A stretch of DNA of 53,914 nt from Tannerellaceae bacterium. Its GTDB lineage: Bacteria; Bacteroidota; Bacteroidia; Bacteroidales; Tannerellaceae. Location of the stretch: assembly GCA_031269535.1 (NCBI GenBank), contig JAISZA010000138.1, positions 1 through 53,914 on the forward strand. Reading direction: 5' to 3'. Position 1 is the stretch's first letter. Every line of letters starts with the position of its first letter. Of this stretch, positions 36,036 to 45,137 are shown in pieces. The notes below the pieces were generated by a model. The model was not told the DNA's origin, made no database searches, and saw nothing but the letters and a program-made list of their open reading frames with translations. A program made the translations under genes and the position numbers.

Positions 36036-38882
36036 TCATTTGTTAAACAAGATAAGAAATTCAACTAAGCTTTTCCCCTCCGGGAGATTCAATTTCTTTC
36101 TTAAACGATAACGCGCCGCTTCAATTCCCCGGATGGAGAGGTTCTGCATACGCGCAATGTCTTTGGTCGGAATATTCAGGCGTAGCAAAGCGCAGATACG
36201 GAGGTCGCCCGGCGTGAGTTCGGGATAATCTTCCTTCAGTTTATGGAAGAAGTTTTCATGTACTAAATCCAGATTGGCCAGAAACACTTCCCATCCGTCT
36301 TCCCTGGTTTGGTTTTTATCAATCAAATGAATGAGTTTTTCAAAATATTTTTTCGAATACGTGCCACTCTGCATCTGTTTCTGGATTTCAGCTTTCAGTT
36401 TGTTGAAGAAATCATCGTACCGGATGAGTGTCAGGGCGGCATTCGTCAGCTCCTTGCTTTTGAATATAAGCTCGTTCTCCAGTTTCTCATTCTTCAGTTT
36501 TATAATCAGCTGCTCTTGTTCCTTTATCTGTTGTTCCTGTTGTTGATGCTGCTCTTTAATCAGCCGGTTTTTGCGTATGACCTCCCGCCGGATGTACCGG
36601 CTTATTATCAGATACAGACTGAAGCCAAAAAGCAATAGATACATCATAATAGCCGGAACAGACCAGTAAAGGGGAGGTTTGATCCGGAAAGGATACGAAA
36701 GGATTGCAATCTTATTCCCCCGCTCATCCTCTACAAAAACTTTAAAATCATATTTCCCGTAGGAAAGATTGGCATACGAGACTGTATAATCTTTCGGGAC
36801 ATCTTTCCATTCGTCTTCATATCCTTTCAGATTATAGAACAAACGAATCTGACGATTTAGGTAGTCCGGGAAAGATACTTCGAAGGAAATGGAATTATGG
36901 GGGTAGTCAATCGAAACGGGCTCCACAGGATTGGCTCTCGCCGGTAAGAGATAAAAGGCATCGTTTGATTTGCCGGAAGCTTTCACCTCTCCCAGTGTAA
37001 TCTGCGCTTTCCTTCCGATCGTCAGCCGGTTCGGGTCGAATCTGGCAATCCCCCCGTTCAGGCAGAGATAGGAGACGCCTTCATCGTCCACATATACATT
37101 CCCCCGCTCATCGACAATAGTCTTCCCGAATAAGGCAAAAGGCACACGCATCCTGGCGGTGAAATGTCCGGCATCGTAATTTACAAGTACGTATTCCGTA
37201 CGACGGATAAACCAGAATGTATGGTTGTTGAGCGATACGATCCGATACGTATCTGCAAAACCCGGCAAGTCGGTAATCAAAGGAATATAGGGAACAATTT
37301 GCTGGGATAAGTCTTCGTAGGTGTAAAACATCGAACCGTCGGACAGCACAATACGCCCTCTCAGCTTCATTACATGTATCTTGCCTTCGGCTTTTCCGGG
37401 ATTCAGCCTGCCCAGATATTTCAGTTCCCTGACGTTTTGAAGTGTCTCGTCCAATACCAGTTGGTAAAGGCCCTTGTGCATGTGCTCCGCCCAGATGTTA
37501 CCGGCAGCATCCACTTCAAACAAGCGGATCAGATTATTGAAGCCATTGATCTGATGACTGAACGTCCACTGCCCATGCTCGTTTTTTACATACAGATTCA
37601 TAAACGTGTACGACGACTGCAACAAAACTTCCTTGCCGTGGATGATACATTTACGGATACACGTTCCCCCACCGTACGGCCCGGTTATGCGGGTTGCCTG
37701 ATCATTATCAATCCGTAGCACTCCACTATTATGGCCGACAAAAAGTTGCTGATCAAAACGGGTGATGCACCAGCTTTGTCCTTCCGACTTCGGGATGAGC
37801 CGAGGATAGGGCTTTTCCTCGGTACATACATAGACGCCTTCATTGGTAGCTATATAGATTTTTTTACCATCCAGTACGATATCGTGCACCATGCCCACGT
37901 GCACATCCGTCGGCTCATAAAAATAGAGAGGTGAATGGATACGGATATTCGCCGCACCGTCGTCGAGCGCTGCCCACAGATTATTGGAAGCATCCACAAA
38001 CAGTCCCAATACGGTGTTATTTATCAGATTGTTTTTCCGGCTGATATGCCACACCAAGCTGCCGTCCCTGTCAATGGCCACTATTCCGTGGGATACCGTA
38101 CCGATAATGTATATGGAATCCTGTGTCAGGGTGACCCGGTTGGCGACGCCGGCTCTCAGTATATCAGACGCCTCCGATTCCCATGGAGTCGCTTTCTCTC
38201 CGTCAAACAGGAATATCCCGCTTTTAGTCGTCACCAGTAACATCTTATGGTCGTAGGGAAGGATGCCTACGACATTATCGTCGGAAAGCTCCTGCCTCGA
38301 GAGTTGTTTTACAAAGCGCCCTCCCTCGTATTGGTAAAAGCCTTCGCTGATAAACTGCGCGTACAACCGATGGTTGAACGTAAAGAAATAAAGTGGCGAA
38401 TAGGGTGATTCGCCCTTTTTCACGTGCTCGCCATCGTAGGTAAAAAAAGAGCGAAACGATTGAAAATAAAGGGTCCCTTCATGTTCGTTAATTGTCCATA
38501 TCTCATCATTGAAGAACGTATATCCCTGCAATTTCTCTTTCAAGGAATGATAAATCAGGGTGTTTGTTTCATCCGGCTCAAAATAACCAAATTCCTCGAA
38601 CGAGCCTACGTAAATACGGTTGTTGCTTCCGATATAAACGGAACGTACAATGGTGTTATGAGGTAATGGATAAAGCTTCCAATGGATACCATCAAATTTC
38701 AGCAGGCCGGTATTATTACCCAGATAGATCATCCCACAGGAATCCTGGGCAACTGCCCAATTCTGAATCCCCGCCATATAATCCCGCGCAGAATAATTAA
38801 TAATCTGCGGAAGATACGGAACCTCTGCATTGCCAATCGAAGGAAACAAAACAAACACAACATAGAGCAGGAAGCGTCTCAT
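36036..38882 (-). CDS. propeller/Y_Y_Y membrane regulator with LuxR-type DNA-binding domain
   Basis: From the ATG at 38882 this is a 948-residue one-component regulator with a signal peptide (RRFLLYVVFVLF). A long periplasmic sensor of propeller repeats (NNTGLLKFDGIHWKLYPL, DASNNLWAALDDGAANI) ends in a Y_Y_Y domain (YDFKVFVEDERGN). Then come a TM helix (IMMYLLLFGFSLYLII), a Gln/Glu-rich coiled coil and a C-terminal LuxR-type helix-turn-helix (YPELTPGDLRICALLRL, IARMQNLSIRGIEAARYRL). There is no kinase or receiver, unlike hybrid two-component PUL regulators. It lies upstream of susC on the same strand and is the likely local regulator. A longer frame from 38945 exists, but only the 38882 start gives a clean signal peptide. 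Confidence 0.88.
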   Translation of the reverse strand: MRRFLLYVVFVLFPSIGNAEVPYLPQIINYSARDYMAGIQNWAVAQDSCGMIYLGNNTGLLKFDGIHWKLYPLPHNTIVRSVYIGSNNRIYVGSFEEFGYFEPDETNTLIYHSLKEKLQGYTFFNDEIWTINEHEGTLYFQSFRSFFTYDGEHVKKGESPYSPLYFFTFNHRLYAQFISEGFYQYEGGRFVKQLSRQELSDDNVVGILPYDHKMLLVTTKSGIFLFDGEKATPWESEASDILRAGVANRVTLTQDSIYIIGTVSHGIVAIDRDGSLVWHISRKNNLINNTVLGLFVDASNNLWAALDDGAANIRIHSPLYFYEPTDVHVGMVHDIVLDGKKIYIATNEGVYVCTEEKPYPRLIPKSEGQSWCITRFDQQLFVGHNSGVLRIDNDQATRITGPYGGGTCIRKCIIHGKEVLLQSSYTFMNLYVKNEHGQWTFSHQINGFNNLIRLFEVDAAGNIWAEHMHKGLYQLVLDETLQNVRELKYLGRLNPGKAEGKIHVMKLRGRIVLSDGSMFYTYEDLSQQIVPYIPLITDLPGFADTYRIVSLNNHTFWFIRRTEYVLVNYDAGHFTARMRVPFALFGKTIVDERGNVYVDDEGVSYLCLNGGIARFDPNRLTIGRKAQITLGEVKASGKSNDAFYLLPARANPVEPVSIDYPHNSISFEVSFPDYLNRQIRLFYNLKGYEDEWKDVPKDYTVSYANLSYGKYDFKVFVEDERGNKIAILSYPFRIKPPLYWSVPAIMMYLLLFGFSLYLIISRYIRREVIRKNRLIKEQHQQQEQQIKEQEQLIIKLKNEKLENELIFKSKELTNAALTLIRYDDFFNKLKAEIQKQMQSGTYSKKYFEKLIHLIDKNQTREDGWEVFLANLDLVHENFFHKLKEDYPELTPGDLRICALLRLNIPTKDIARMQNLSIRGIEAARYRLRKKLNLPEGKSLVEFLILFNK

Positions 38883-39014
38883 ACCCTGTTCATATTCAAC
38901 GGAAATCTTTAACAAAAACAAGATTAAGCGACTTAGGTACAACATAATCGGTGGCCTTTTTTCATGTACAGTTTATTATATAAGTTTGTATAATTCCGGC
39001 AGTATAAAAAATAC

Positions 39015-39160
39015 GGTCGTTTATTTTGTACACAAATATAGTAATTAATTTCAAATTCCGTAAAGAAAAAATACCTGTATTAATACCGGATAATCAACCG
39101 ATAGCTTATTTTATTCATCTCTATTCCCAGGCGAACGATGTATGTGCAAAATAAACGACC
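39015..39160. repeat. inverted repeats bounding a possible invertible promoter segment
   Basis: GGTCGTTTATTTTG at 39015-39028 and its perfect complement CAAAATAAACGACC at 39147-39160 enclose 118 bp. The enclosed DNA holds an exact -7 box now directed leftward, next to the left arm. Inversion would point it at the gene at 39204. No recombinase gene is adjacent. Confidence 0.6.
39033..39040 (-). promoter_or_regulatory. -7 box directed toward the PUL regulator
   Basis: The minus strand reads TATATTTG, an exact -7 box, with TTTA 20 nt upstream at the -33 position. It lies just inside the left inverted repeat and would give a leader of about 145 nt to the ATG at 38882. Confidence 0.5.
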
Positions 39161-39203
39161 CTTTATTTTATACATGCTGTAAAATCAATTAAATTCAGAT
39201 AAT

Positions 39204-41120
39204 ATGATGAGAATTAGATTTTTATTCGGATGTTTTTTAGCTTTTGGCTGTCTCTTGCCGGGCCTCCGGGCGCAGGATACAGCCTTCTGGTTTGTGGCGC
39301 CGCATATGTCGGAACAACTGGCTGCCGGAGTTCCCCTGAACCGGCCGGCCTTTCTGGCTATCTCCAATGGGACGTATCAGACAGCGAATGTGAGAATCAC
39401 CCGGTATAATGGGACGAGCGCCTCAATCTTCACGAACGTTACCATTGCTCCCGGCGCCTTGTACAAGCTTGATTTTACAACGGATGCCGAGATGAAGACC
39501 ATTGAAAATCCCCGTGGACAGGCCGGCAGTGTTACCGAATTCGGGATGCACATCTATTCGGATGTGAAGGTAACAGCCTATTATATGCACAACCACACCG
39601 ACTCACGGGATATTTTCACCCTGAAAGGACACCAGGCGCTGGGCACTTCGTTTTATGTGCCCATGCAGTCGGATAATCTGGCGCAGACAGGAAACTATAC
39701 CGGCGCCTGCGACCAGATTGACATTGTCGCCACAGAAGATGATACCGAGGTCACGGTAATACCCAAGGCGACGATTCGTATCGGAGCATCCGGCTCATCC
39801 AACGCAAACGCACCAATCTCCAAGACGCTACAAAAAGGGCAGACACTGAAAATCATGGAATATACTCCCAACTCCGGCTCACTGACAGGTACCTCCATTA
39901 CGACCAATAATAAGCCCGTAGCCGTCACCGTAACGGAAGACCTGGTAGGCGGCGATACCTCCGGCGACCAGATTGTCCCGGTCAGCAGCCTGGGAACACG
40001 CTATATTGTTCCTAAAGGTTATAAAAGCGCTGATGATAGGTTTTATATGGTGGGTACAGCTGCCAACACAACGGTAAAAGTTTATTATAGTGGAAGTACT
40101 TATGCTCCTTATACATTAAACGCAGGCACGGCGGGTAAATACACCTTCCCTACCACAAACGTTAACGCGGTGTATGTAGAAGCTACTGCGCCGATTTATA
40201 TCTACCAGCGGAGCGGATACGGCGAAGAGGGAGCCGCGCTCATACCCAGCGTCTATTCAATCGGGCAAACCCAGATGGCGTATTTCCAGGTGCCGGGTCA
40301 GTATGAAAAAGGATTTCTGGTTTTCAGATCCGGAAAACAAGCCGGTTTTACTATCTCGTACGGCTCAACGACCACTAATATGACGGATCTGCCGGGTTTT
40401 GCAGTCTCTGCGGTTCCGAACAACATAACCGACTGGCAAATTGCCCGTTTTGATTTACCGTCGGCTGCGAACAGTCAGGTTGTCACGATACGAAATTCGC
40501 AGAGTCCTTTCTCTTTCGGATATATGGCAGCCAATGCTTCGCCAAATAATATGGGATGCTACGGTTATTTCTCTGCTTTCGGGACGTTTGAGTTTCCCGA
40601 CACCACCTATATGTGCAGCAATGCCGTGACTATCGAGGGAGGCTATGCCAGGAGTTATCTGTGGACGTATCCCGACGGCGTCACTACCGCCACGACACCC
40701 TCTATCAATGTCTCGGAAGAAGGGGAATATACGCTGGTGATGGATCAGGACCCCAATATAATCACCGCCACGACTTACGTCCGGAAGGTATATGCGGGAA
40801 CTGTCGGCCCTGCCGAGCAGGTTATCTGTACCGGTACGGCTCCTGCCGTCTCACTGACTGTCACAGGTGCCTCGGAGCTTACGGGTACCACCTATCAGTG
40901 GCAGAGCAGCCCCGACGGCACGACAGGATGGAGCGATATCGCGGGCGCTACTTCGGCTACCTATACGCCCGGCACATTGACCTCAACCACTTATTACAGG
41001 CGGGGGATGACCTCCGACTTATGCGCGATGGCCTATACCTATGCCGTCAGAGTCAAAGTTTCTTCCTGCACGCTTCCGGTCAATCCCCACCTGATGGGGC
41101 GCTTCCGGACAGGTAATTAA
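39204..41120 (+). CDS. secreted IgGFc-binding-like protein with C-terminal Ig-like domain
   Basis: The 638-residue exported protein has a signal peptide ending LLPGLRAQDT. The bulk (about 25-440) resembles the IgGFc-binding N-terminal domain family: TAFWFVAPHMSEQ, SVTEFGMHIYSDVKVTAYYM, DQIDIVATEDDTEVTVIP and YIVPKGYKS. An Ig-like segment (about 540-620) has the repeat YQWQSSPDGTTGWSDIAG typical of Bacteroidetes surface proteins. The end is short and basic (PHLMGRFRTGN) without a recognisable type IX sorting domain. It is probably a surface adhesin, and the promoter arrangement upstream hints at variable expression. Start 39204 or the next Met at 39207. Confidence 0.8.
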   Translation: MMRIRFLFGCFLAFGCLLPGLRAQDTAFWFVAPHMSEQLAAGVPLNRPAFLAISNGTYQTANVRITRYNGTSASIFTNVTIAPGALYKLDFTTDAEMKTIENPRGQAGSVTEFGMHIYSDVKVTAYYMHNHTDSRDIFTLKGHQALGTSFYVPMQSDNLAQTGNYTGACDQIDIVATEDDTEVTVIPKATIRIGASGSSNANAPISKTLQKGQTLKIMEYTPNSGSLTGTSITTNNKPVAVTVTEDLVGGDTSGDQIVPVSSLGTRYIVPKGYKSADDRFYMVGTAANTTVKVYYSGSTYAPYTLNAGTAGKYTFPTTNVNAVYVEATAPIYIYQRSGYGEEGAALIPSVYSIGQTQMAYFQVPGQYEKGFLVFRSGKQAGFTISYGSTTTNMTDLPGFAVSAVPNNITDWQIARFDLPSAANSQVVTIRNSQSPFSFGYMAANASPNNMGCYGYFSAFGTFEFPDTTYMCSNAVTIEGGYARSYLWTYPDGVTTATTPSINVSEEGEYTLVMDQDPNIITATTYVRKVYAGTVGPAEQVICTGTAPAVSLTVTGASELTGTTYQWQSSPDGTTGWSDIAGATSATYTPGTLTSTTYYRRGMTSDLCAMAYTYAVRVKVSSCTLPVNPHLMGRFRTGN

Positions 41121-41153
41121 AGAGCGCCGGAGGGATGATGGCTCCGAGTGTTG

Positions 41154-41282
41154 CCTCGTCATTGCGAACCCGCAGGATGAAGCAATCCAGTCCGGACACA
41201 CCCCCTCTGGATTGCTTCGTACCTCGCAATGACGGGAATCTGCGACAATTTGAATTGAAAATCGACGTAGTCAAATGCACCC
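41154..41282. repeat. dispersed palindromic repeat, copy lacking its left end
   Basis: The palindromic centre (GATGAAGCAATCCAG ... CTGGATTGCTTCG) is followed by the right end TGCGACAATTTGAATTG, AAAATCGACGTAGTC and AAATGCACCC. It belongs to the family of the element at 13181-13334, but the left terminal repeat is missing. It separates convergent genes. Confidence 0.8.
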
Positions 41283-41309
41283 GTGGCTTCCCCGGTGAGG
41301 GTGCCTTCT

Positions 41310-44204
41310 TCAGCCGCAGATGTCTTTGAAGGGGCAGTAAGCACAGGCTTTCCCGGTGGGGGTTTGTACGAAAGGGGTGTCGGCCGAGAAGATTTCGTCG
41401 AGACAGGCGCGGAGGGAGTTTTCAAAGGAAGGGGCGTAAGCGGCGAAGTTATCAACGGGCACTGACTTCCCTCTTTCGATACGTTGGTATATACCCGGAT
41501 CGAAGTCAGGCGAAAAGAGGGTGCGCATATAGTATATTCCGGGGCGGAGCGTTTTGCCGCTGCTTTCGGGAAGGCGTCCGAACATCCAGGCATACATAAA
41601 GACCTGCATAATGGCTTTGGGGCGGTCTTTTTCGCTGATATCAAAGAGGCTCTCCGGCGTATGGAAGGTTGATAATCCCGATCCGCTCTTGTAGTCAATG
41701 ATACGGATTGCGCCCTGCACTTCGTCTATCCGGTCGATGAAGCCTTTCAGTTGTATCTCAGAGCCGTCGGAGAGGGTAAATACATCCTTCATCTTCTTTT
41801 CCGATTCGATATAGCGGAAGGGCGTCAGTTCCCTGCCATCGCGTTCCAGTATCTTTTCCACGTATTTGCGGATCATTTCCCCTATCAGGAAATTCTGTCC
41901 GGTCAGGGGCCGTATGGTCTGGGTTTTGAAGAATATTCCGGCAAAAGCGGCAGCAATGGTATGGGATAAGGCATCGGTATCTTTCCGGATAGCTTTCAGC
42001 AGGTCGGCCGTCAGCATCTTTCCCCGGAAAGGCATATACAGCTCTTCCATCACCTTATGGAGGATGCTTCCGAAGACATTGCTTTCGATGGTCTCGCTCA
42101 CCTCTTCTTCTTCCTGAATACCCTCCACAACAGAGAAGTAGAACTTGAGCGGACAATCCAGCCAGGTATTGATGGCGCTGGCCGAGATGGCGCTGGCGCC
42201 TCCTTTCCGGTAAGCAGCCAAGCGTTGCATGACAGCCCCGGTCTTCTTTATCCGGAGAGGTTCCATCCGCGAGGAAGAGACATTATAGACCATCAGTTTT
42301 TTGTGCAAAGACAGTTCGTAATGGTAATGAAGCTGGTGGATAAAGCGGCTCATCTCTCCCGTCTGCACCCCGTTATTCCGCGAGTCGTACAGGAGGCTGA
42401 TATGGCCTGCGCGGTGGATAAGGCGGTAGAAATGGTAGGCCCATACACTGTCCTGATGCTCATAGGCAGGCAAGTCGAAGCCCCGGCGCAGGTTGTAGGG
42501 GATAAAGGAGGCGGAGGCCTTCTTCTGGGGGAATATGCCTTCGTTCATGGAGAGGATAATCAGCCGGTCGAAGTCTAAAGCGCGCGTTTCGAGCACCCCC
42601 ATAAGCTGTAAGCCGGAAAGCGGCTCGCCTCTGAAAGGGATGGTGATGAGGTCGGTCAGTCGCTTCAGCAGGCGGAAGTATGTATCCAACTTCATCTCCA
42701 CTCCGGTCTCGCGCATCACTTCTTTCAGCCGGTTTACGGTAGTAAAGAAATGAAAGATAAACTCCTGCTCGATGTCGGTAATGGACGACTGATAGTCCGT
42801 GGCTTCGTTTTCCTCTTCCCGCTTTCCGCTGTCCATTATATTGTTGAGTTCCGACAGGATGGAGATGAGGTAATCCGAAATGCCGGCGGTCTGTTCGATG
42901 GGGGTAAAGAGGGTCCGGAGGAAAGGCGTCTGCTGTAATGCAGCGGCTTCTATATTTATTCTGTTGTTTTGTCTGATATCTTTTATCAGGTCGGGAATAA
43001 GCTCCGGAGCGCCGGCGACGATATAGCGGTGATTCAGCACAGGCAGTACGTCGCGGAAGTAGAAGGTCGGGCGCCCGTCGGTATAACGCAGGTTCGTGTG
43101 CAAAGCCAGGATATACTCCACTAAGGAAGCGATCGGAGCGCCTGCCAGCGGATAGCCCATCGTCACATTAATCCGGCGGATGGATTCGGGTATGGAGTTC
43201 AGTACGGGGATCAGCAGATGTTCGTCGGGCAGGATCACAGCCGTACGCAAGCTCTCTTCCTCCGTCATGCCTCCGGTAGCCTTCACAATCTCATTCAGCA
43301 GATTATGCACCTGTTTGGCCTGCCCTATGCCGGAGGGGATACCGATTACTTCGATGGTAGCCGGGGGGAGCGCTTCTTCCCGGGGAAAGTCGAGGCGCGA
43401 AGGGAAGAGGCTTTTATTACGCTCCACGAAACGGGAGGCTTTATTGTCTTTATCAGTCACCTTAGCAGAAGCATAATCCCAGTAGAAATCCGCTATTCCA
43501 CGTTCTTTCAGCCGGAGCAATAGCTTCTCTTCTACGACGGAAAGGGCGTTCAGTCCGACGAAAACGATCTGTTTATATGGAAATTCCGCCCCTTCGTCGT
43601 CCTGGATGCGTTCGACGACTTCACGTGCAATCATTCCTTCGTATCCTTTTCCCTCAGCTGCCAGTATTTCTCTCAACTCTGTATATAGGTCATAAAGTAT
43701 TTGCCATACGGCAAGGAAATTCCGCTGATTCGGGCTGTCTCCTTTCGGGAAAAAAGCAGACCAGAAAGCACGGATAGCGGCTATCTGTTTCTCATTCAGG
43801 AAGTTGAAATCAGATTCGATGGCCCTCAGATCGGTCACATTGGAGAAGAGCATACGGGCATTTACCATGTATTTGTCAACGTCGTCGAAATCGTTCAACA
43901 GCATTTCCCCCCAATAGAGGAACTCATCAAAGCTTTCTTCCTGAGCGCTTTTACGTATGTAAATACGATAGAGCGTAAACAGCATCTGCATCCGGTCGGC
44001 CAACTGCTTCCCGCTTAGCTGTAAGAATAAATCGCTGATTGTAAGTATGGCAGGCGAGAACAAGGGTTTAGGGGAGACTTCCGCGAGGTATTTCTGAAAA
44101 AACAGACCCGCCCGCCGGTTAGGAAAGACGAAAGCTAAGCGACTCACCTCCGCTCCGTATTGTGCATAAAAGAGAGAGGCTACCTGATAAAGGAAAGGTT
44201 TCAT
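41310..44204 (-). CDS. AddB-like PD-(D/E)XK nuclease/inactivated helicase
   Basis: The 964-residue cytoplasmic protein is related to AddB, the nuclease subunit of AddAB double-strand break repair. The N-terminus has RLAFVFPNRRAGLFFQKYL, where a Walker A would be but is degenerate. The C-terminal RecB-type nuclease motif is GFIDRIDEV then IRIIDYKSGSG. Four cysteines form the Fe-S staple: one in NTWLDCPLKFYF and three in ACAYCPFKDICG at the end. A start nine codons upstream is possible, but MKPFLYQVASLF fits the family. No AddA/UvrD-type helicase gene is adjacent, although the two are usually neighbours. Confidence 0.88.
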   Translation of the reverse strand: MKPFLYQVASLFYAQYGAEVSRLAFVFPNRRAGLFFQKYLAEVSPKPLFSPAILTISDLFLQLSGKQLADRMQMLFTLYRIYIRKSAQEESFDEFLYWGEMLLNDFDDVDKYMVNARMLFSNVTDLRAIESDFNFLNEKQIAAIRAFWSAFFPKGDSPNQRNFLAVWQILYDLYTELREILAAEGKGYEGMIAREVVERIQDDEGAEFPYKQIVFVGLNALSVVEEKLLLRLKERGIADFYWDYASAKVTDKDNKASRFVERNKSLFPSRLDFPREEALPPATIEVIGIPSGIGQAKQVHNLLNEIVKATGGMTEEESLRTAVILPDEHLLIPVLNSIPESIRRINVTMGYPLAGAPIASLVEYILALHTNLRYTDGRPTFYFRDVLPVLNHRYIVAGAPELIPDLIKDIRQNNRINIEAAALQQTPFLRTLFTPIEQTAGISDYLISILSELNNIMDSGKREEENEATDYQSSITDIEQEFIFHFFTTVNRLKEVMRETGVEMKLDTYFRLLKRLTDLITIPFRGEPLSGLQLMGVLETRALDFDRLIILSMNEGIFPQKKASASFIPYNLRRGFDLPAYEHQDSVWAYHFYRLIHRAGHISLLYDSRNNGVQTGEMSRFIHQLHYHYELSLHKKLMVYNVSSSRMEPLRIKKTGAVMQRLAAYRKGGASAISASAINTWLDCPLKFYFSVVEGIQEEEEVSETIESNVFGSILHKVMEELYMPFRGKMLTADLLKAIRKDTDALSHTIAAAFAGIFFKTQTIRPLTGQNFLIGEMIRKYVEKILERDGRELTPFRYIESEKKMKDVFTLSDGSEIQLKGFIDRIDEVQGAIRIIDYKSGSGLSTFHTPESLFDISEKDRPKAIMQVFMYAWMFGRLPESSGKTLRPGIYYMRTLFSPDFDPGIYQRIERGKSVPVDNFAAYAPSFENSLRACLDEIFSADTPFVQTPTGKACAYCPFKDICG

Positions 44205-44285
44205 TAATTCACGAAACAGATGTGAATACATCTTCTCCGGGAGGCTGTCATATCCACATCTGTCATTTTTTCAGTCAATATAGTA

Positions 44286-44456
44286 TCATACGCCGTATTT
44301 ATCCAGATCTGCCGCTTTTACCCGGAAGATGTGTCCGTTACGAGAGAAAACCAGTTCTCCGTTTACTTTTTTCTTTTCAGAAACAAGGCGCTGGAACGCA
44401 ATATTCGCTCCTTTGACTATATTCTCCTCGAATTCTCTAATCTCTCGCTCATTCAT
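44286..44456 (-). CDS. small protein coupled to the zeta-toxin-like kinase
   Basis: The 56-residue protein starts at the ATG at 44456, overlapping the last 8 nt of the kinase gene, so translation is coupled. The sequence has a helical, charged N-terminal half (EREIREFEENIVKGANIAF) and a basic beta-like end (GELVFSRNGHIFRVKAADL). A longer frame from 44525 only adds poly-lysine shadow of the kinase gene. The genes are in kinase-then-small-protein order, and it could be an antitoxin or partner subunit; nothing in its sequence proves either. Confidence 0.75.
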   Translation of the reverse strand: MNEREIREFEENIVKGANIAFQRLVSEKKKVNGELVFSRNGHIFRVKAADLDKYGV

Positions 44457-45024
44457 ATTGTTCAAGTTTATTAAAAATCGTGGGTTTATATATTTCTTTT
44501 TTTTTGTTTTTAAATCCTTTAGCAATCACTTCCATAGGCGACATAGAGTTATCTGTTATCATCCAGTAATCACTGGCCGGCAGATAAAGCTCAAACAGGT
44601 TCCGTATGCCCGAACCATATCGTCTGCGGATTGTCGTTTCAGGGATATTGTGCCCTCCGGCAGCAACCCTCATTTTTACACGTTCTACAGCTAAGTCCGG
44701 CGTATTCAGCCAAAGGTACAACAACGTCACATAATACCCTTTTTCCTGAGCTTCCTGCATCAGTTTAACAACAGAACGTGTGGCAAGTGTGGTTTCCAAA
44801 GCAAAAGTCTCACCCGCTGCGATGAGCTCTTTTATTCGTCTATGCATGATCCGGCCTGCTTCTACGGCTACAGCTATGCTGTCAGCATTAAAAGGGGACA
44901 AACCCTTCGCAATCTCGTCGGAATTAACGAACTCCTTACACTTTAGCATTTCTGGCAATATCGTAAAGGAAGCTGTTGTTTTACCCGCACCGTTACAACC
45001 TGATATGATATACAAATATGGCAC
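44449..45024 (-). CDS. zeta-toxin-like P-loop kinase
   Basis: The 191-residue cytoplasmic P-loop protein has Walker A GCNGAGKTT at residues 9-17, a following FVNSDEIAKGLSP and FALETTLATRS, and a basic lid near ETTIRRRYGSGI. Together these match zeta-toxin/UDP-GlcNAc kinase-like enzymes, including the Bacteroidetes stand-alone form. The start is GTG at 45024, preceded by GAGAAG; no ATG is in frame. It has an exact -7 box 19 nt upstream. It may form a toxin-antitoxin module with the overlapping small gene; epsilon is not present. Confidence 0.85.
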   Translation of the reverse strand: MPYLYIISGCNGAGKTTASFTILPEMLKCKEFVNSDEIAKGLSPFNADSIAVAVEAGRIMHRRIKELIAAGETFALETTLATRSVVKLMQEAQEKGYYVTLLYLWLNTPDLAVERVKMRVAAGGHNIPETTIRRRYGSGIRNLFELYLPASDYWMITDNSMSPMEVIAKGFKNKKKEIYKPTIFNKLEQYE

Positions 45025-45042
45025 CTTCTCACATTATCGATG

Positions 45043-45050
45043 CAAATATA
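45043..45050 (-). promoter_or_regulatory. -7 box of the zeta-toxin-like gene
   Basis: The minus strand reads TATATTTG, an exact match. A second identical box lies at 45085-45092, so two start sites are possible. Confidence 0.6.
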
Positions 45051-45137
45051 AGTATTAGTTTGATACGACAATGCTTTTTTGATACAAATATATCTAAAAT
45101 GTGCAGAAGATATCCTTAATTCTGCGAATTTCGTCAC

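Larger units (their letters stand above)
38883..39203. other. regulatory region between regulator and IgGFc-like gene
   Basis: This AT-rich intergenic region of about 320 bp contains inverted repeats (39015-39028 and 39147-39160), a third related copy in direct orientation (TTTATTTTATACA, 39162-39174), a minus-strand -7 box at 39033-39040 and a plus-strand TAAGTTTG at 38981-38988. No gene is visible. Confidence 0.7.

Noticed and set aside
38883..38945. 21-codon N-terminal extension of the PUL regulator
   Set aside because: It would place a hydrophobic stretch and charged residues before a normal signal peptide; the Met at 38882 gives a standard leader.
41080..41280. 66-codon frame starting MHLTTSIFNS, and a similar one on the other strand at 41135
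   Set aside because: Both are translations of the dispersed repeat; the same peptide start appears as the false extension of hemW.
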